Source: VRUE01 sp963703235 (GTDB lineage: Bacteria > Actinomycetota > Thermoleophilia > Solirubrobacterales > 70-9). Taken from it: a DNA stretch of 64,000 bases. Position numbers and translations under genes: made by a program. The stretch lies in contig OY969802.1 of the NCBI GenBank assembly GCA_963703235.1, positions 1,054,001 through 1,118,000 of the forward strand. The letters run 5' to 3'. The notes under the pieces were generated by a model that did no database searches, was not told where the DNA came from, and saw only the letters and a program-made list of their open reading frames with translations. Of this stretch, positions 7,395-15,194 are shown one piece after another (the first letter of the stretch is position 1; every line of letters starts with the position of its first letter).

Positions 7395-9164
7395 ATGCGG
7401 ACGTTTCGCCGCCTGATGGGGTTCCTGCGCCCTTATCGCCGCCAACTCTGGGGCTCGCTCGTCTTCGCCTGGGCGGCGATGGGGATGACGGTTCTGATCC
7501 CCTGGCTGATCGGTCGCGCCGTCAACGCGATCGAGGCCGGCGAACAGCCCGACCTGCTGCCGCTGGCATTGGCGATCGTCGCAGCGGGAATCCTGCGCCT
7601 CGGGCTGACGATGGTGCGACGGGTCGTCGCCGGCCGGGTCTCACTGGCCGTCGAGTTCGACCTGCGCGAGCGCTTCTACGCCCATTTGCAGCGGCTCGAG
7701 CTCGGTTTCTTCGACGGGCAGCAAACGGGACAGCTGATGTCGCGCGCCACGGTCGATCTGCAGTCGATCCGCTTCTTCCTCGGCTACGGCCTGATCTTCA
7801 TCACCCAGAACCTGTTGACGATCGTGCTCGCCAGCGCCGTGATGTTCGCGATCGAGCCCTGGCTGGCACTGCTGGCGCTGGCGCCCGCCCCGCTGGTCGT
7901 CTACACCGCCTCGCGCTACAACCGCGTCTCGCGCCCGGCCATGCAGGAGGTGCAGCAGCGCCTCGCCGAGCTGACCGCAGAGGCCGAGGAGAGCGTCTCC
8001 GGCGTCCGCATCGTCAAGGCCTTCGCGCGCGAGGAGCACCAGTTGCACCGCTTCCGCCGCGCCGTCGCCCGCGTCTTCGACCAGAGCATCTACTCGACCC
8101 GCCTGCAGGCGTTCTTCTCGCCCCTGCTCGGGCTGCTGCCACAGCTGGGCATCGCGCTGGTCCTGCTGATCGGCGGCCGCCAGGTGATTTCCGGCGACCT
8201 CAGCCTCGGCGACTTCACCGCCTTCTACACCTACCTGGCGATGCTGGCGGCGCCGATGCGGATGCTGGGGATGGCGATGGGAATGGCGCAGCGCGCGATC
8301 GCCTCCGGCAACCGGCTCTTTGAGATCCTCGACCGCGAGCCGCGGATCGAGAGCCCGGCCGGAGCGCCGACGCTGCCGACCGGCGCCGGTCGGGTCGAGC
8401 TGCGCGGCGTGACCCTGCGCTACGACGGCGCCGGCCCGGCGCTGAGCGGTGTCGACCTCGCGGTGGAGGCAGGACAAACCGTGGCTCTGGTCGGCCCCTC
8501 GGGGTCGGGCAAGACGAGCCTGGTGGCGCTGGTGGCGCGGCTCTACGATCCGAGCGAGGGCGCGGTGCTGGTCGACGGCGCCGACGTGCGATCCGTCGAT
8601 CTCGGCTCGCTGCGCTCTCAGGTCGCCTTCGTCGGCGACGAGAGCTTCCTCTTCAGCGCCAGCGTCGCCGAGAACATCGCCTACGCGACGCCGGATGCAG
8701 GCCGCGAGGCGATCGAGTCGGCGGCGCGGCGCGCCCAGGCAGACGAGTTCATCGGCGAGCTGCCGGACGGCTACGAGACGCAGGTCGGGGCGCGCGGCTG
8801 GAGCCTCTCCGGCGGCCAGCGCCAACGGATCGCGATCGCCCGGGCGCTTCTCGCCGACCCCCGCATCCTGATCCTCGACGACGCCACCTCCTCGGTTGAC
8901 GCCCGCACCGAGACGGCGATCAAGGCGGGCCTGCGCGAAGCGATGGCGGGCCGGACGACGTTGATCATCGCCCACCGCCTCTCCACCGTCTCGCTGGCCG
9001 ACGAGGTCGTGGTGATCGACGGTGGTCGGATCGTCGACCGCGGCTCCCACCAGGAGCTGCTCGAGGGCTGCGGCTTCTACCGCGAGATCGCCGAGCACGG
9101 CCTCGCCGACTCCGTCTTCCTGCAACGGGACCTCGAGCAGCGCGAGGAGCTGGCGCGACTGTGA
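7395..9164 (+). CDS. ABC exporter subunit 1 (membrane domain + ATPase, degenerate catalytic site)
   Basis: A 589-residue half-transporter: six membrane helices (about 15-310) and a nucleotide-binding domain (about 330-580). Walker A is GPSGSGKTS, the signature LSGGQ, and the H-loop IIAHRLS. Walker B reads LILDDATSS, with aspartate where the catalytic glutamate normally is. Such a change marks the weak site of heterodimeric exporters like TM287/288 or BmrCD. The next gene overlaps by four bases (GTGA) and provides the partner. Substrate is unknown; lipids, peptides or drugs are typical. The ATG at 7395 follows a -10 box, so the mRNA is probably leaderless. Confidence 0.87.
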   Translation: MRTFRRLMGFLRPYRRQLWGSLVFAWAAMGMTVLIPWLIGRAVNAIEAGEQPDLLPLALAIVAAGILRLGLTMVRRVVAGRVSLAVEFDLRERFYAHLQRLELGFFDGQQTGQLMSRATVDLQSIRFFLGYGLIFITQNLLTIVLASAVMFAIEPWLALLALAPAPLVVYTASRYNRVSRPAMQEVQQRLAELTAEAEESVSGVRIVKAFAREEHQLHRFRRAVARVFDQSIYSTRLQAFFSPLLGLLPQLGIALVLLIGGRQVISGDLSLGDFTAFYTYLAMLAAPMRMLGMAMGMAQRAIASGNRLFEILDREPRIESPAGAPTLPTGAGRVELRGVTLRYDGAGPALSGVDLAVEAGQTVALVGPSGSGKTSLVALVARLYDPSEGAVLVDGADVRSVDLGSLRSQVAFVGDESFLFSASVAENIAYATPDAGREAIESAARRAQADEFIGELPDGYETQVGARGWSLSGGQRQRIAIARALLADPRILILDDATSSVDARTETAIKAGLREAMAGRTTLIIAHRLSTVSLADEVVVIDGGRIVDRGSHQELLEGCGFYREIAEHGLADSVFLQRDLEQREELARL

Positions 9165-10987
9165 GCCGATTGCGCAACGTCTATCTCCTCTTCGTCTCGC
9201 TCGGGCGACTGCTCCGCGGGCAGGATCAACGGGGCCGCAAGCTGCGCTGGATGGCCGGGCTGCTGCGCCCCTACCGCGGCCGGGTGGCGCTCACCTTCGT
9301 CGCGATGCTGGCCGCGACCGGCGCCGCACTCGCACCGCCCTACCTCGCCGGCCAGGCGATCGACGCCGGGATCGTCCCTGGCGACACTGGCGCCCTGACC
9401 CTGATCGTCGTCGCTTTCGTCGGCGTCGCCATCGTCTACGCGGTGGCGACCTTCGCCCAGACCTACCTGGTCGGTTGGGTCGGCACCCGCGCCCTCCAGG
9501 ACCTGCGCGAGCACGTCTTCTCCCACCTGCAGTCGATGTCGATCGGCTTCTTCACCCGGCGCAGTCCCGGCGTTCTGATCAGCCGCATGACCAACGACAT
9601 CGAGGCGCTCAACCAACTCGTCACCAGCGGCGTGGTGACGCTGTTCTCCAGCAGCCTCACCCTGATCGGCGTCGTCGTCATCCTGCTGCTGCTCGACCTG
9701 CAGCTCGCCCTCGTCACCTTCCTCACTTTCCCACTGCTCGCCGTGGCCAGCGTCATTTTCCGGATCGTCTCGCATGGTGCCTACCGGGCGACGCGGGAGC
9801 GGATCGCCGCGATCACGGCCTACCTGCAGGAGACGCTGAGCGGGGTTCGGATCGTCCGCAGCTTCGGCCAGGAGAGTCGCCACACGGCGGCGATGACGGA
9901 GCTGAACGAGGCCAACCGCGAGGCCAACATGAAAACCGTCTACCTCAACGCCTCCTACTTCCCGGCGGTCGAGCTGCTCTCCGCCATCGCCACCGCGGCG
10001 ATCGTCCTCTACGGCGGCGCCCAGGTCATCGACAACGCGATCCAGGTCGGCGTCATCGTCGCCTTCATCGGCTACCTGCAGGTCTTCTTCGACCCGATCC
10101 AGCAGCTCTCCCAGCTCTACACCACCTACCAGCAGGGCATGGCGGCGCTCGACAAGGTCTTCGACCTGCTCGACACCGAGCCGGAGATGGTCGACGCGCC
10201 GGGGGCGATCGACCCCGGCACGCTGCGTGGCGAGATCGAGATGGAGGGGGTCTGGTTCTCCTACCGCAACGAGACGCCGAATGACCAGGGAAGCGAGGGC
10301 TGGGCGCTGCGCGAGATCGACCTGCACGTCCCCCCGGGCCAAACCCTTGCTCTGGTCGGCGCCACCGGGGCGGGAAAGTCGACCCTGGCGAAGCTGGTCG
10401 CACGCTTCTACGATCCGCAGAGGGGCCGGGTCCTGGTCGATGGCCACGACCTGCGCCAGCTGCGCCAGCAGGGCCTGCGGCGCCAGCTGGGAATCGTCCC
10501 GCAGGAGGGGTATCTCTTCTCTGGCAGCATCCGCGAGAACATCGCCTTCGGCCGCCCGGAGGCGACCCAGGAGGAGATCGAAGCGGCGGTGGCCGCGGTC
10601 GGGGCCTCGGGGTTCGTCGCCTCACTGCCCGAGGGGATCGAGACCGAGGTCGGCGAGCGCGGCATCCAGCTGTCGGCCGGGCAGCGCCAACTGGTCGCCT
10701 TCGCCCGGGCGCTGCTGGCCGAGCCGCGGATCCTGATCCTCGACGAGGCGACGTCGAACGTAGATGTGCGGACCGAGCAGACGATCGAGCGCGGGCTGGA
10801 GAGGTTGCTGGCCGGGCGCACGGCGATCGTCATCGCCCACCGCCTCTCGACGATCCGCCGCGCCGGCAAGATCGCCGTCCTCGAGGGCGGCCGCATCGTC
10901 GAGAGCGGCACCCACGACGAGCTGATCGACGCCAACGGCCCCTACGCCCGTCTCCACGGTGCCTGGCAGGAGAGTTCGGCTGCCTGA
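9161..10987 (+). CDS. ABC exporter subunit 2 (membrane domain + ATPase)
   Basis: A 608-residue half-transporter, partner of the preceding subunit. After a short N-terminal arm come six membrane helices (about 35-330) and an ATPase domain with Walker A GATGAGKST, Walker B LILDEATSN carrying the catalytic glutamate, and an altered signature LSAGQ. The altered signature would face the glutamate-less site of subunit 1, so the pair should have one active and one degenerate ATP site. The GTG start overlaps the stop of the upstream gene. No regulator or substrate enzyme lies next to the pair. Confidence 0.87.
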   Translation: MSRLRNVYLLFVSLGRLLRGQDQRGRKLRWMAGLLRPYRGRVALTFVAMLAATGAALAPPYLAGQAIDAGIVPGDTGALTLIVVAFVGVAIVYAVATFAQTYLVGWVGTRALQDLREHVFSHLQSMSIGFFTRRSPGVLISRMTNDIEALNQLVTSGVVTLFSSSLTLIGVVVILLLLDLQLALVTFLTFPLLAVASVIFRIVSHGAYRATRERIAAITAYLQETLSGVRIVRSFGQESRHTAAMTELNEANREANMKTVYLNASYFPAVELLSAIATAAIVLYGGAQVIDNAIQVGVIVAFIGYLQVFFDPIQQLSQLYTTYQQGMAALDKVFDLLDTEPEMVDAPGAIDPGTLRGEIEMEGVWFSYRNETPNDQGSEGWALREIDLHVPPGQTLALVGATGAGKSTLAKLVARFYDPQRGRVLVDGHDLRQLRQQGLRRQLGIVPQEGYLFSGSIRENIAFGRPEATQEEIEAAVAAVGASGFVASLPEGIETEVGERGIQLSAGQRQLVAFARALLAEPRILILDEATSNVDVRTEQTIERGLERLLAGRTAIVIAHRLSTIRRAGKIAVLEGGRIVESGTHDELIDANGPYARLHGAWQESSAA

Positions 10988-11106
10988 GAGGGTCGAGAAC
11001 CAAGCAGCTCGGTGGACGCAGGGAAGGATGGTGAGGGGAGCGCACTCAGGTGCGTGACCCGAACCAGCCGACCGAGGACTCCGAGATGCGCCGGTTATCG
11101 GCCCTC
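10988..11106. other. Spacer between exporter and lipoprotein genes
   Basis: Two gene ends face each other across 119 bases. Short complementary stretches (AGAGGG near 10984 and CCCTCT near 11101) exist but make no convincing terminator. I see nothing else here. Confidence 0.4.
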
Positions 11107-11835
11107 TCAGCCGGGGCCGATGCCGCCGCCGGAGGATCCGCCGCCGCCGGTTTCGCCGCCGCCTTCGGTGCCACCGCCCGCCGGGGCGCCGCCGCCGGCG
11201 CCGCCTGCTTCTTCGGCCGAGCCGGCGCCGCCGGTTTCAGGGGCCACTTCTTCTTCGGCTTCAGGCGCTATTTCTTCTTCTTCGATGCCTTCCACCTGTT
11301 CTTCGGCCGATCCCGCCCCGGTGGCGGCGCCCGGCGCCGGTGCGCTCGGTCCTTCGCTGCACTGCGTGAAGCCGTAGGCGCTCGCGGCCGACTGGAAGGA
11401 GGCCAGCGCCGAGGAAGCTTCGGTTTCGGCCGCCGTCAGCGCTTCTTCTTCGCCCCGTTCGGCCGCCAGCTGCACGTCGCTCTCGGCCTGGGCGAGCCCT
11501 TCGGCGGCGGCAAGGAATTCGTCGTAGCCGGCGGTGTCGTCGCTGGGCGTGCCGAGGCCCCGCAACCGCTCGACCATGCCGGCGTAGAGATCGGACACCT
11601 GCACCGCCTGGGAAGCCGCGCCGGATTCGGTCACCCCTACCGTTCCCACCGCCGCGTTCACCTCGGCGCAGATCCCGTCGCCCTGGGCGATCAGCTCCTC
11701 TTTGCCGAGCGCCGCCGGCGCTTCGGCCGTCGTCGTCGGCGCAGCGGTCGTTTCCTCGTCGTCGCCACCGCCACAGCCAGCGATCCCAAGCACCACCAGC
11801 CCGAGCACCGCCAAGTGGAGAAGACACCTCCTCAT
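11107..11835 (-). CDS. Lipoprotein with acidic and Gly-rich tail
   Basis: A 242-residue lipoprotein: signal peptide with lipobox VLGIAGC at residues 14-20, so the mature protein is lipid-anchored to the outer face of the membrane. A Thr/Ala linker leads to a helical domain (about 40-165) with two cysteines (DGICAEVN and FTQCSE) that may pair. The last 70 residues are low complexity: first Glu-rich, then Gly/Ser/Pro-rich, resembling a wall-spanning tail. Start ATG at 11835 has TAGCTT seven bases before it. Function unknown. Confidence 0.72.
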   Translation of the reverse strand: MRRCLLHLAVLGLVVLGIAGCGGGDDEETTAAPTTTAEAPAALGKEELIAQGDGICAEVNAAVGTVGVTESGAASQAVQVSDLYAGMVERLRGLGTPSDDTAGYDEFLAAAEGLAQAESDVQLAAERGEEEALTAAETEASSALASFQSAASAYGFTQCSEGPSAPAPGAATGAGSAEEQVEGIEEEEIAPEAEEEVAPETGGAGSAEEAGGAGGGAPAGGGTEGGGETGGGGSSGGGIGPG

Positions 11836-11842
11836 CGGCGCG

Positions 11843-11848
11843 AAGCTA
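11843..11848 (-). promoter_or_regulatory. TAGCTT -10 box, near-leaderless lipoprotein gene
   Basis: On the minus strand TAGCTT is followed by seven bases and the ATG at 11835; no ribosome site is present. Confidence 0.45.
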
Positions 11849-11866
11849 CCAAAGGGAGTAGACGGG

Positions 11867-12601
11867 CTAACCAGGCCGCCGCCTCTCTGCTTTTGGCCGG
11901 AATCCTCGCTGGCTACCGCGCCCACCCCAGTTGCCCGTCTGCGAGTGACAGTTGCCGCAAAGAAACTGAAGATTCTCCAGCCGATTGTCAGCCCCATCGC
12001 CGTTGATGTGGTGAAGCTCCATATTCAACGGCTTTCCACGCCACTCGGTAATTCCGCAGGCCTCGCAGCGATTTTCCTTCAACCCTTCGCTGAGAAGTCG
12101 CGCCTTCAAGTGTCCACGACTTCGCCGGCGACCGGCAACCAGGAGCTCATCGATTGGGGTGATCCATGCACGTGGGGCAACCGCGCCTCGCTTCACTGCC
12201 TTCGTCCAGGTCGCCGGGGCAAAGCCAAAGCGCTCGCTGCATTCGCGTACGGACAGCCCGCTATTCACAGCGACCTGAATCTCGTCCCAGTCATAACGGC
12301 GAGCACACCGGTCATCGGCAGGCACGCCGAGGCGACGAGAGTGATAGGCCACCGTCGCCTTGGAAACACCAAGGCGACGGCTGATTGCGTTGTAGCTCAA
12401 CCCCTCTGCCCGTAGGCGGCCGATGAGCTCCCGGCGTTTCGACGCTCGGCGGATCGGGCCCTCGATACGAGGCACGATGTCCCCCCGTCCGACCGCAGCA
12501 TGCCAATCCCAGTCCGAAAACCCGAACTTCTCATGACATGCCTTGCATGTGTGCCCTGCATCGTAAAAGTCTCGAATGTGCGTCCAATCGATATCCTCCA
12601 T
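11867..12601 (-). CDS. HNH endonuclease with repeated N-terminal DNA-binding modules
   Basis: A 244-residue nuclease. The C-terminal quarter is a textbook HNH domain: CEACGITEW, then MELHHINGDGADNRLENLQFLC and GNCHSQT, with two CxxC zinc pairs and the HH/N/H active site. Upstream are DNA-binding parts: two similar modules (about 6-45 and 106-145, sharing W-x2-I, FGF and AV-x-RG) flank an HTH of the form LSYNAISRRLGVSKATVAYH. This build suits a sequence-specific or homing nuclease. The ATG at 12601 lies three bases after a LexA box; GTG at 12610 is an alternative. It sits 85 bases from a divergent tRNA-Gln. No intein or intron is seen. Confidence 0.85.
   Translation of the reverse strand: MEDIDWTHIRDFYDAGHTCKACHEKFGFSDWDWHAAVGRGDIVPRIEGPIRRASKRRELIGRLRAEGLSYNAISRRLGVSKATVAYHSRRLGVPADDRCARRYDWDEIQVAVNSGLSVRECSERFGFAPATWTKAVKRGAVAPRAWITPIDELLVAGRRRSRGHLKARLLSEGLKENRCEACGITEWRGKPLNMELHHINGDGADNRLENLQFLCGNCHSQTGNWGGRGSQRGFRPKAERRRPG
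12352..12380 (-). repeat. Perfect 12-bp hairpin inside HNH gene
   Basis: CCGTCGCCTTGG (12352-12363), loop AAACA, then its exact complement (12369-12380). It falls in the codons of the central helix-turn-helix. There is no T-run, so a terminator role is not supported. Confidence 0.6.
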
Positions 12602-12603
12602 TG

Positions 12604-12617
12604 CGAACACATGTTCG
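12604..12617. promoter_or_regulatory. LexA (SOS) box at the start of the HNH gene
   Basis: CGAACACATGTTCG is a perfect inverted repeat of the form CGAAC-N4-GTTCG, extended by TG/CA on both sides. It matches the Gram-positive LexA consensus CGAACRNRYGTTYC at 13 of 14 positions. It lies two bases upstream of the HNH ATG, where a bound repressor would block transcription. Confidence 0.75.
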
Positions 12618-12664
12618 CAGAAGGACCGGACACGATTGCCACGCGGTCACTCCCGGCGACTGGA

Positions 12665-12670
12665 TATTCT
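12665..12670 (+). promoter_or_regulatory. Possible -10 box of tRNA-Gln gene
   Basis: TATTCT lies 16 bases before the first base of the tRNA. A matching -35 at normal spacing was not found. Confidence 0.35.
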
Positions 12671-12686
12671 GATCACAGTGCGCCCT

Positions 12687-12758
12687 TGCGGAGTCGAATA
12701 ATTGGCAATTCGCGCGGTTCTGGTCCGTGAAATCGGGGTTCGAGTCCCTGCTCCGCAG
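12687..12758 (+). tRNA. tRNA-Gln (CTG)
   Basis: A complete 72-base cloverleaf. Acceptor stem TGCGGAG pairs fully with CTCCGCA (12751-12757), discriminator G at 12758 as expected for glutamine. D stem GAAT/ATTC with loop AATTGGCA; anticodon stem CGCGG/CCGTG, loop TTCTGGT with anticodon CTG at 12720-12722; T stem CGGGG/CCCTG with loop TTCGAGT. The D and anticodon loops resemble actinobacterial tRNA-Gln. CCA is not encoded. Confidence 0.9.
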
Positions 12759-12763
12759 TTCGC

Positions 12764-13996
12764 CTACTCGATCGACGCCAGGTCGCTGTCGGGATCGGCG
12801 ATCCGATCTCGGGCGCCGCTGACGTCGACGCCGTCGGCGAGCAGGCGGCGGGCCTCGGCCAGGTCTTCGGACCGCTCGACGCTGAGCGCGCCGGCGACCC
12901 GGCCGTCCTTCAGATACCAGACGGAGAACTCGTCGGCGGCGCGGTTGCCGCGCCAGATCTCCTCGTCCCACTCGTAGGCCGGCCCGACGTACTCGAGGCT
13001 GGCCCAGTCGGCGAGGTCGCTGAAGAAGTAGGGGACGACGTCGTAGTCGCGATCCTCGCCGAGCATGTTGCCGGCCGCGTGCATCCCCTGCTGCATCGCC
13101 ACGTCCCAGTGCTCGATCCGCAGCCGCCGGCCGTGGACGACGCTGTCGTAAGAGCAGCAGTCGCCGGCGGCGTAGATGCCCGCGGCCGAGGTCTGCAGCT
13201 TCGAGTCGCAGAGGATGCCATCGTCGACCGCCAGCCCGGCCCGCTGCGCGAGCATCGCGTCTGCCCGCACCCCGGCCCCGACCACGACCGCGTCGCACTC
13301 GATCGCCCGGCCGCCCTTGGTCAGCACCGCCTTGACACGGCCGTCGCCCTCGAACGCCTCCAGCTCCTCGCCGCCGTGGACGGTGACGCCGTGATCTTCG
13401 AGCCTCTGCTGGAACCAGCGACCGGCGTCCTCGCCGAAGGTCCGAGAGAGAGCCACGTTCTCCATCATCACGATCGTGCACTTGACGCCCTTCGCGGTCA
13501 GCGAGGCGGCGACCTCGGTGCCGATGTAGCTGCCGCCGATCAGGACCACGTGCTCGACGGCCTCGGCGTCGGCCCGGATCGCCTCGGAGTTGCCGAAAGC
13601 GCGCAGGTAGTGGACGCCCTCGTTCTCCGCCCCCTCGACGCGGAGGATGTTGACCATCGCCCCGGTGGCGATCAGCGCCTTGCCGAAGGCGACCTCCTCC
13701 CCGCCCTGCAGCTTCGCCGTCCGTCCCGCCGGGTCGAGCGACATCACGTTGACGCCGGTCAGCAGCTCGACCCCGTTCTCCTCGTACCAGGCGGCGGGAT
13801 TGACGTAGGCGTCCTCGCGGCCCGCCTCGCCGCGCATGTACTCCTTCGAGAGCGGCGGCCGTTCGTAGGGCGGCTCGGGCTCGCGACCGGCCAGCAGGAC
13901 CGACCCCTCCGCCCCGCGCTTCCGCAGCTCGGCCGCGCAGTGGGCCGACGCCATGCCGCCGCCGACGAGGAGGAAGTCGACCTCGCGGTCGGGCAT
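12764..13996 (-). CDS. FAD-dependent pyridine nucleotide oxidoreductase (ferredoxin-reductase type)
   Basis: A 410-residue flavoprotein. The N-terminal FAD site is FLLVGGGMASAHCAAELRKRG, followed by EPPYERPPLSKEY, a signature of rhodocoxin/putidaredoxin-type reductases. A second Rossmann motif HVVLIGGSYIGTEVAASL binds NAD(P)H, and GIYAAGDCC closes the FAD site. The enzyme should pass electrons from NAD(P)H to a ferredoxin or other acceptor. It starts three bases after a TrkA-type gene, so it is the last gene of that operon, and ends six bases from tRNA-Gln. No ferredoxin or P450 gene is near. Confidence 0.85.
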   Translation of the reverse strand: MPDREVDFLLVGGGMASAHCAAELRKRGAEGSVLLAGREPEPPYERPPLSKEYMRGEAGREDAYVNPAAWYEENGVELLTGVNVMSLDPAGRTAKLQGGEEVAFGKALIATGAMVNILRVEGAENEGVHYLRAFGNSEAIRADAEAVEHVVLIGGSYIGTEVAASLTAKGVKCTIVMMENVALSRTFGEDAGRWFQQRLEDHGVTVHGGEELEAFEGDGRVKAVLTKGGRAIECDAVVVGAGVRADAMLAQRAGLAVDDGILCDSKLQTSAAGIYAAGDCCSYDSVVHGRRLRIEHWDVAMQQGMHAAGNMLGEDRDYDVVPYFFSDLADWASLEYVGPAYEWDEEIWRGNRAADEFSVWYLKDGRVAGALSVERSEDLAEARRLLADGVDVSGARDRIADPDSDLASIE

Positions 13997-13999
13997 CCG

Positions 14000-14680
14000 T
14001 CAGCCCGCCCCGTTGCCCCCGGCGGCCGGGCCGAACAGCTCCTTGATGTCCTCCTCGCGCCCCGGGTCGAGCACCGCCAGCACCTCGTCGCCGGGCTGCA
14101 GGACCGTGTCGGGCCCGGGCACGAAGCCCTTGCCTTCGCGCAGTACCGAGATCAGCAGGCTGCCTTCCGGCATCGCCAGGTCGCCTACCCGAGCGCCGCT
14201 GACGCGCGAGTCCTTGCCGAGCAGCATCTCGATGATCTCCAGCTGCTCCTCCTGCAGGTCGAGCAGGTGGACGAGGCCGTACTCCGGCACCTCGTGCTCG
14301 AGCAGGCGCAGGATCAGGTCGGTCGCCGAGACCGACGGTTTGACGCCCAGCAGGTCGAAGTGCGGCCGGTTGCGGGGGTTGTTGACGCGGGCGATGATCC
14401 GCTCGACGTCGTACTTCTCGCGGGCGACCTGGCAGATCAGCATGTTGTCCTCGTCGTCGCCGGTAACCGCGATCACCATCTCCGCCCGCTGGATCCCGGC
14501 CCGCTCCAGCACCCACAGCTCGGAGGCGTCGCCGTAGACGACGTTGTGCTCGAGCTCCTGCTCGACGGTCAGGTAGCGGCGCCGGTTGCTCTCGATCACC
14601 GTCACCTCGTGGTTCTTTTCGAGCAGCTCGCGGGCCAGGTTCCAACCCACCTTCCCCGCTCCGACGACGATGATGTACAC
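14000..14680 (-). CDS. TrkA-type K+ transport regulator (RCK, N and C domains)
   Basis: A 226-residue cytosolic protein with an N-terminal Rossmann domain (YIIVVGAGKVGWNLARELL, then a glutamate-serine turn typical of NAD binding) and a C-terminal TrkA-C domain (about 145-215: SGARVGDLAMPEGSLLISVLREG and LQPGDEVLAVL). Such proteins gate potassium transporters or channels in response to nucleotides. It follows a second, shorter TrkA-N gene by 15 bases and precedes the FAD oxidoreductase. Start is GTG with GCAGGGG upstream. The paired layout recalls the CeoB/CeoC pair of mycobacteria. Confidence 0.86.
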   Translation of the reverse strand: MYIIVVGAGKVGWNLARELLEKNHEVTVIESNRRRYLTVEQELEHNVVYGDASELWVLERAGIQRAEMVIAVTGDDEDNMLICQVAREKYDVERIIARVNNPRNRPHFDLLGVKPSVSATDLILRLLEHEVPEYGLVHLLDLQEEQLEIIEMLLGKDSRVSGARVGDLAMPEGSLLISVLREGKGFVPGPDTVLQPGDEVLAVLDPGREEDIKELFGPAAGGNGAG

Positions 14681-14695
14681 GCTCGCGCCCCTGCC

Positions 14696-15163
14696 CTACG
14701 CGGCTTCGATTGGCTCGTCGGTCTTGGCGCCGTCGCGCTGGGCGCCCTCGCGAACGGCGTCCTCCAGCATGTCGATCGCGACCCGAGTCGGACAGACGGT
14801 GTTCAGCCCCTGCTGCCGGTACCACTCGGCCCGCAGCGGGTCGAGGATCCGCGCGATCACGGTCGGGACCTCGTAGCGGCGCTGGGCGATCTGCGAGATC
14901 ACGATGTTCGTGTTGTCGCCGTTGGTCGAGGCGATGAAGGCGTCGGCCCGCTCGATCCCGGCGGCGAGCAAGGCGTCGGTCTCGAGGCCGGTGCCGACCG
15001 TGAACCTTCCCCCGAGGTCCTCCCAGCCCTTGTCGAGCCCCACCTCGAGCCTGGTGTGGGACTCGGGGTCCTCGTCGAGACACGAGACTTCGTGGCCCTC
15101 GTTGAGCATCGTCCGGGCGACGGAGGAACCGACCCGGCCGCAGCCGACGATCAGGATGAACAT
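14696..15163 (-). CDS. TrkA-N domain protein (short RCK subunit)
   Basis: A 155-residue protein that is a single NAD-binding RCK domain: FILIVGCGRVGSSVARTML, acidic turn SCLDEDPES, and DAFIASTNGDNTNIVISQIA. It lacks the C-terminal TrkA-C domain of its neighbour and may form a complex with it. Start ATG at 15163 has TAGTAT seven bases upstream. The gene lies directly after an APC permease with a stress-protein domain, a plausible transport partner, though the promoter suggests separate transcription. Confidence 0.84.
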   Translation of the reverse strand: MFILIVGCGRVGSSVARTMLNEGHEVSCLDEDPESHTRLEVGLDKGWEDLGGRFTVGTGLETDALLAAGIERADAFIASTNGDNTNIVISQIAQRRYEVPTVIARILDPLRAEWYRQQGLNTVCPTRVAIDMLEDAVREGAQRDGAKTDEPIEAA

Positions 15164-15170
15164 AGGCCGG

Positions 15171-15176
15171 ATACTA
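15171..15176 (-). promoter_or_regulatory. TAGTAT -10 box of TrkA-N gene
   Basis: TAGTAT, seven bases, then ATG at 15163 on the minus strand; consistent with a leaderless or nearly leaderless transcript. Confidence 0.5.
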
Positions 15177-15194
15177 GCCCTGCCTGGCGTGGCG

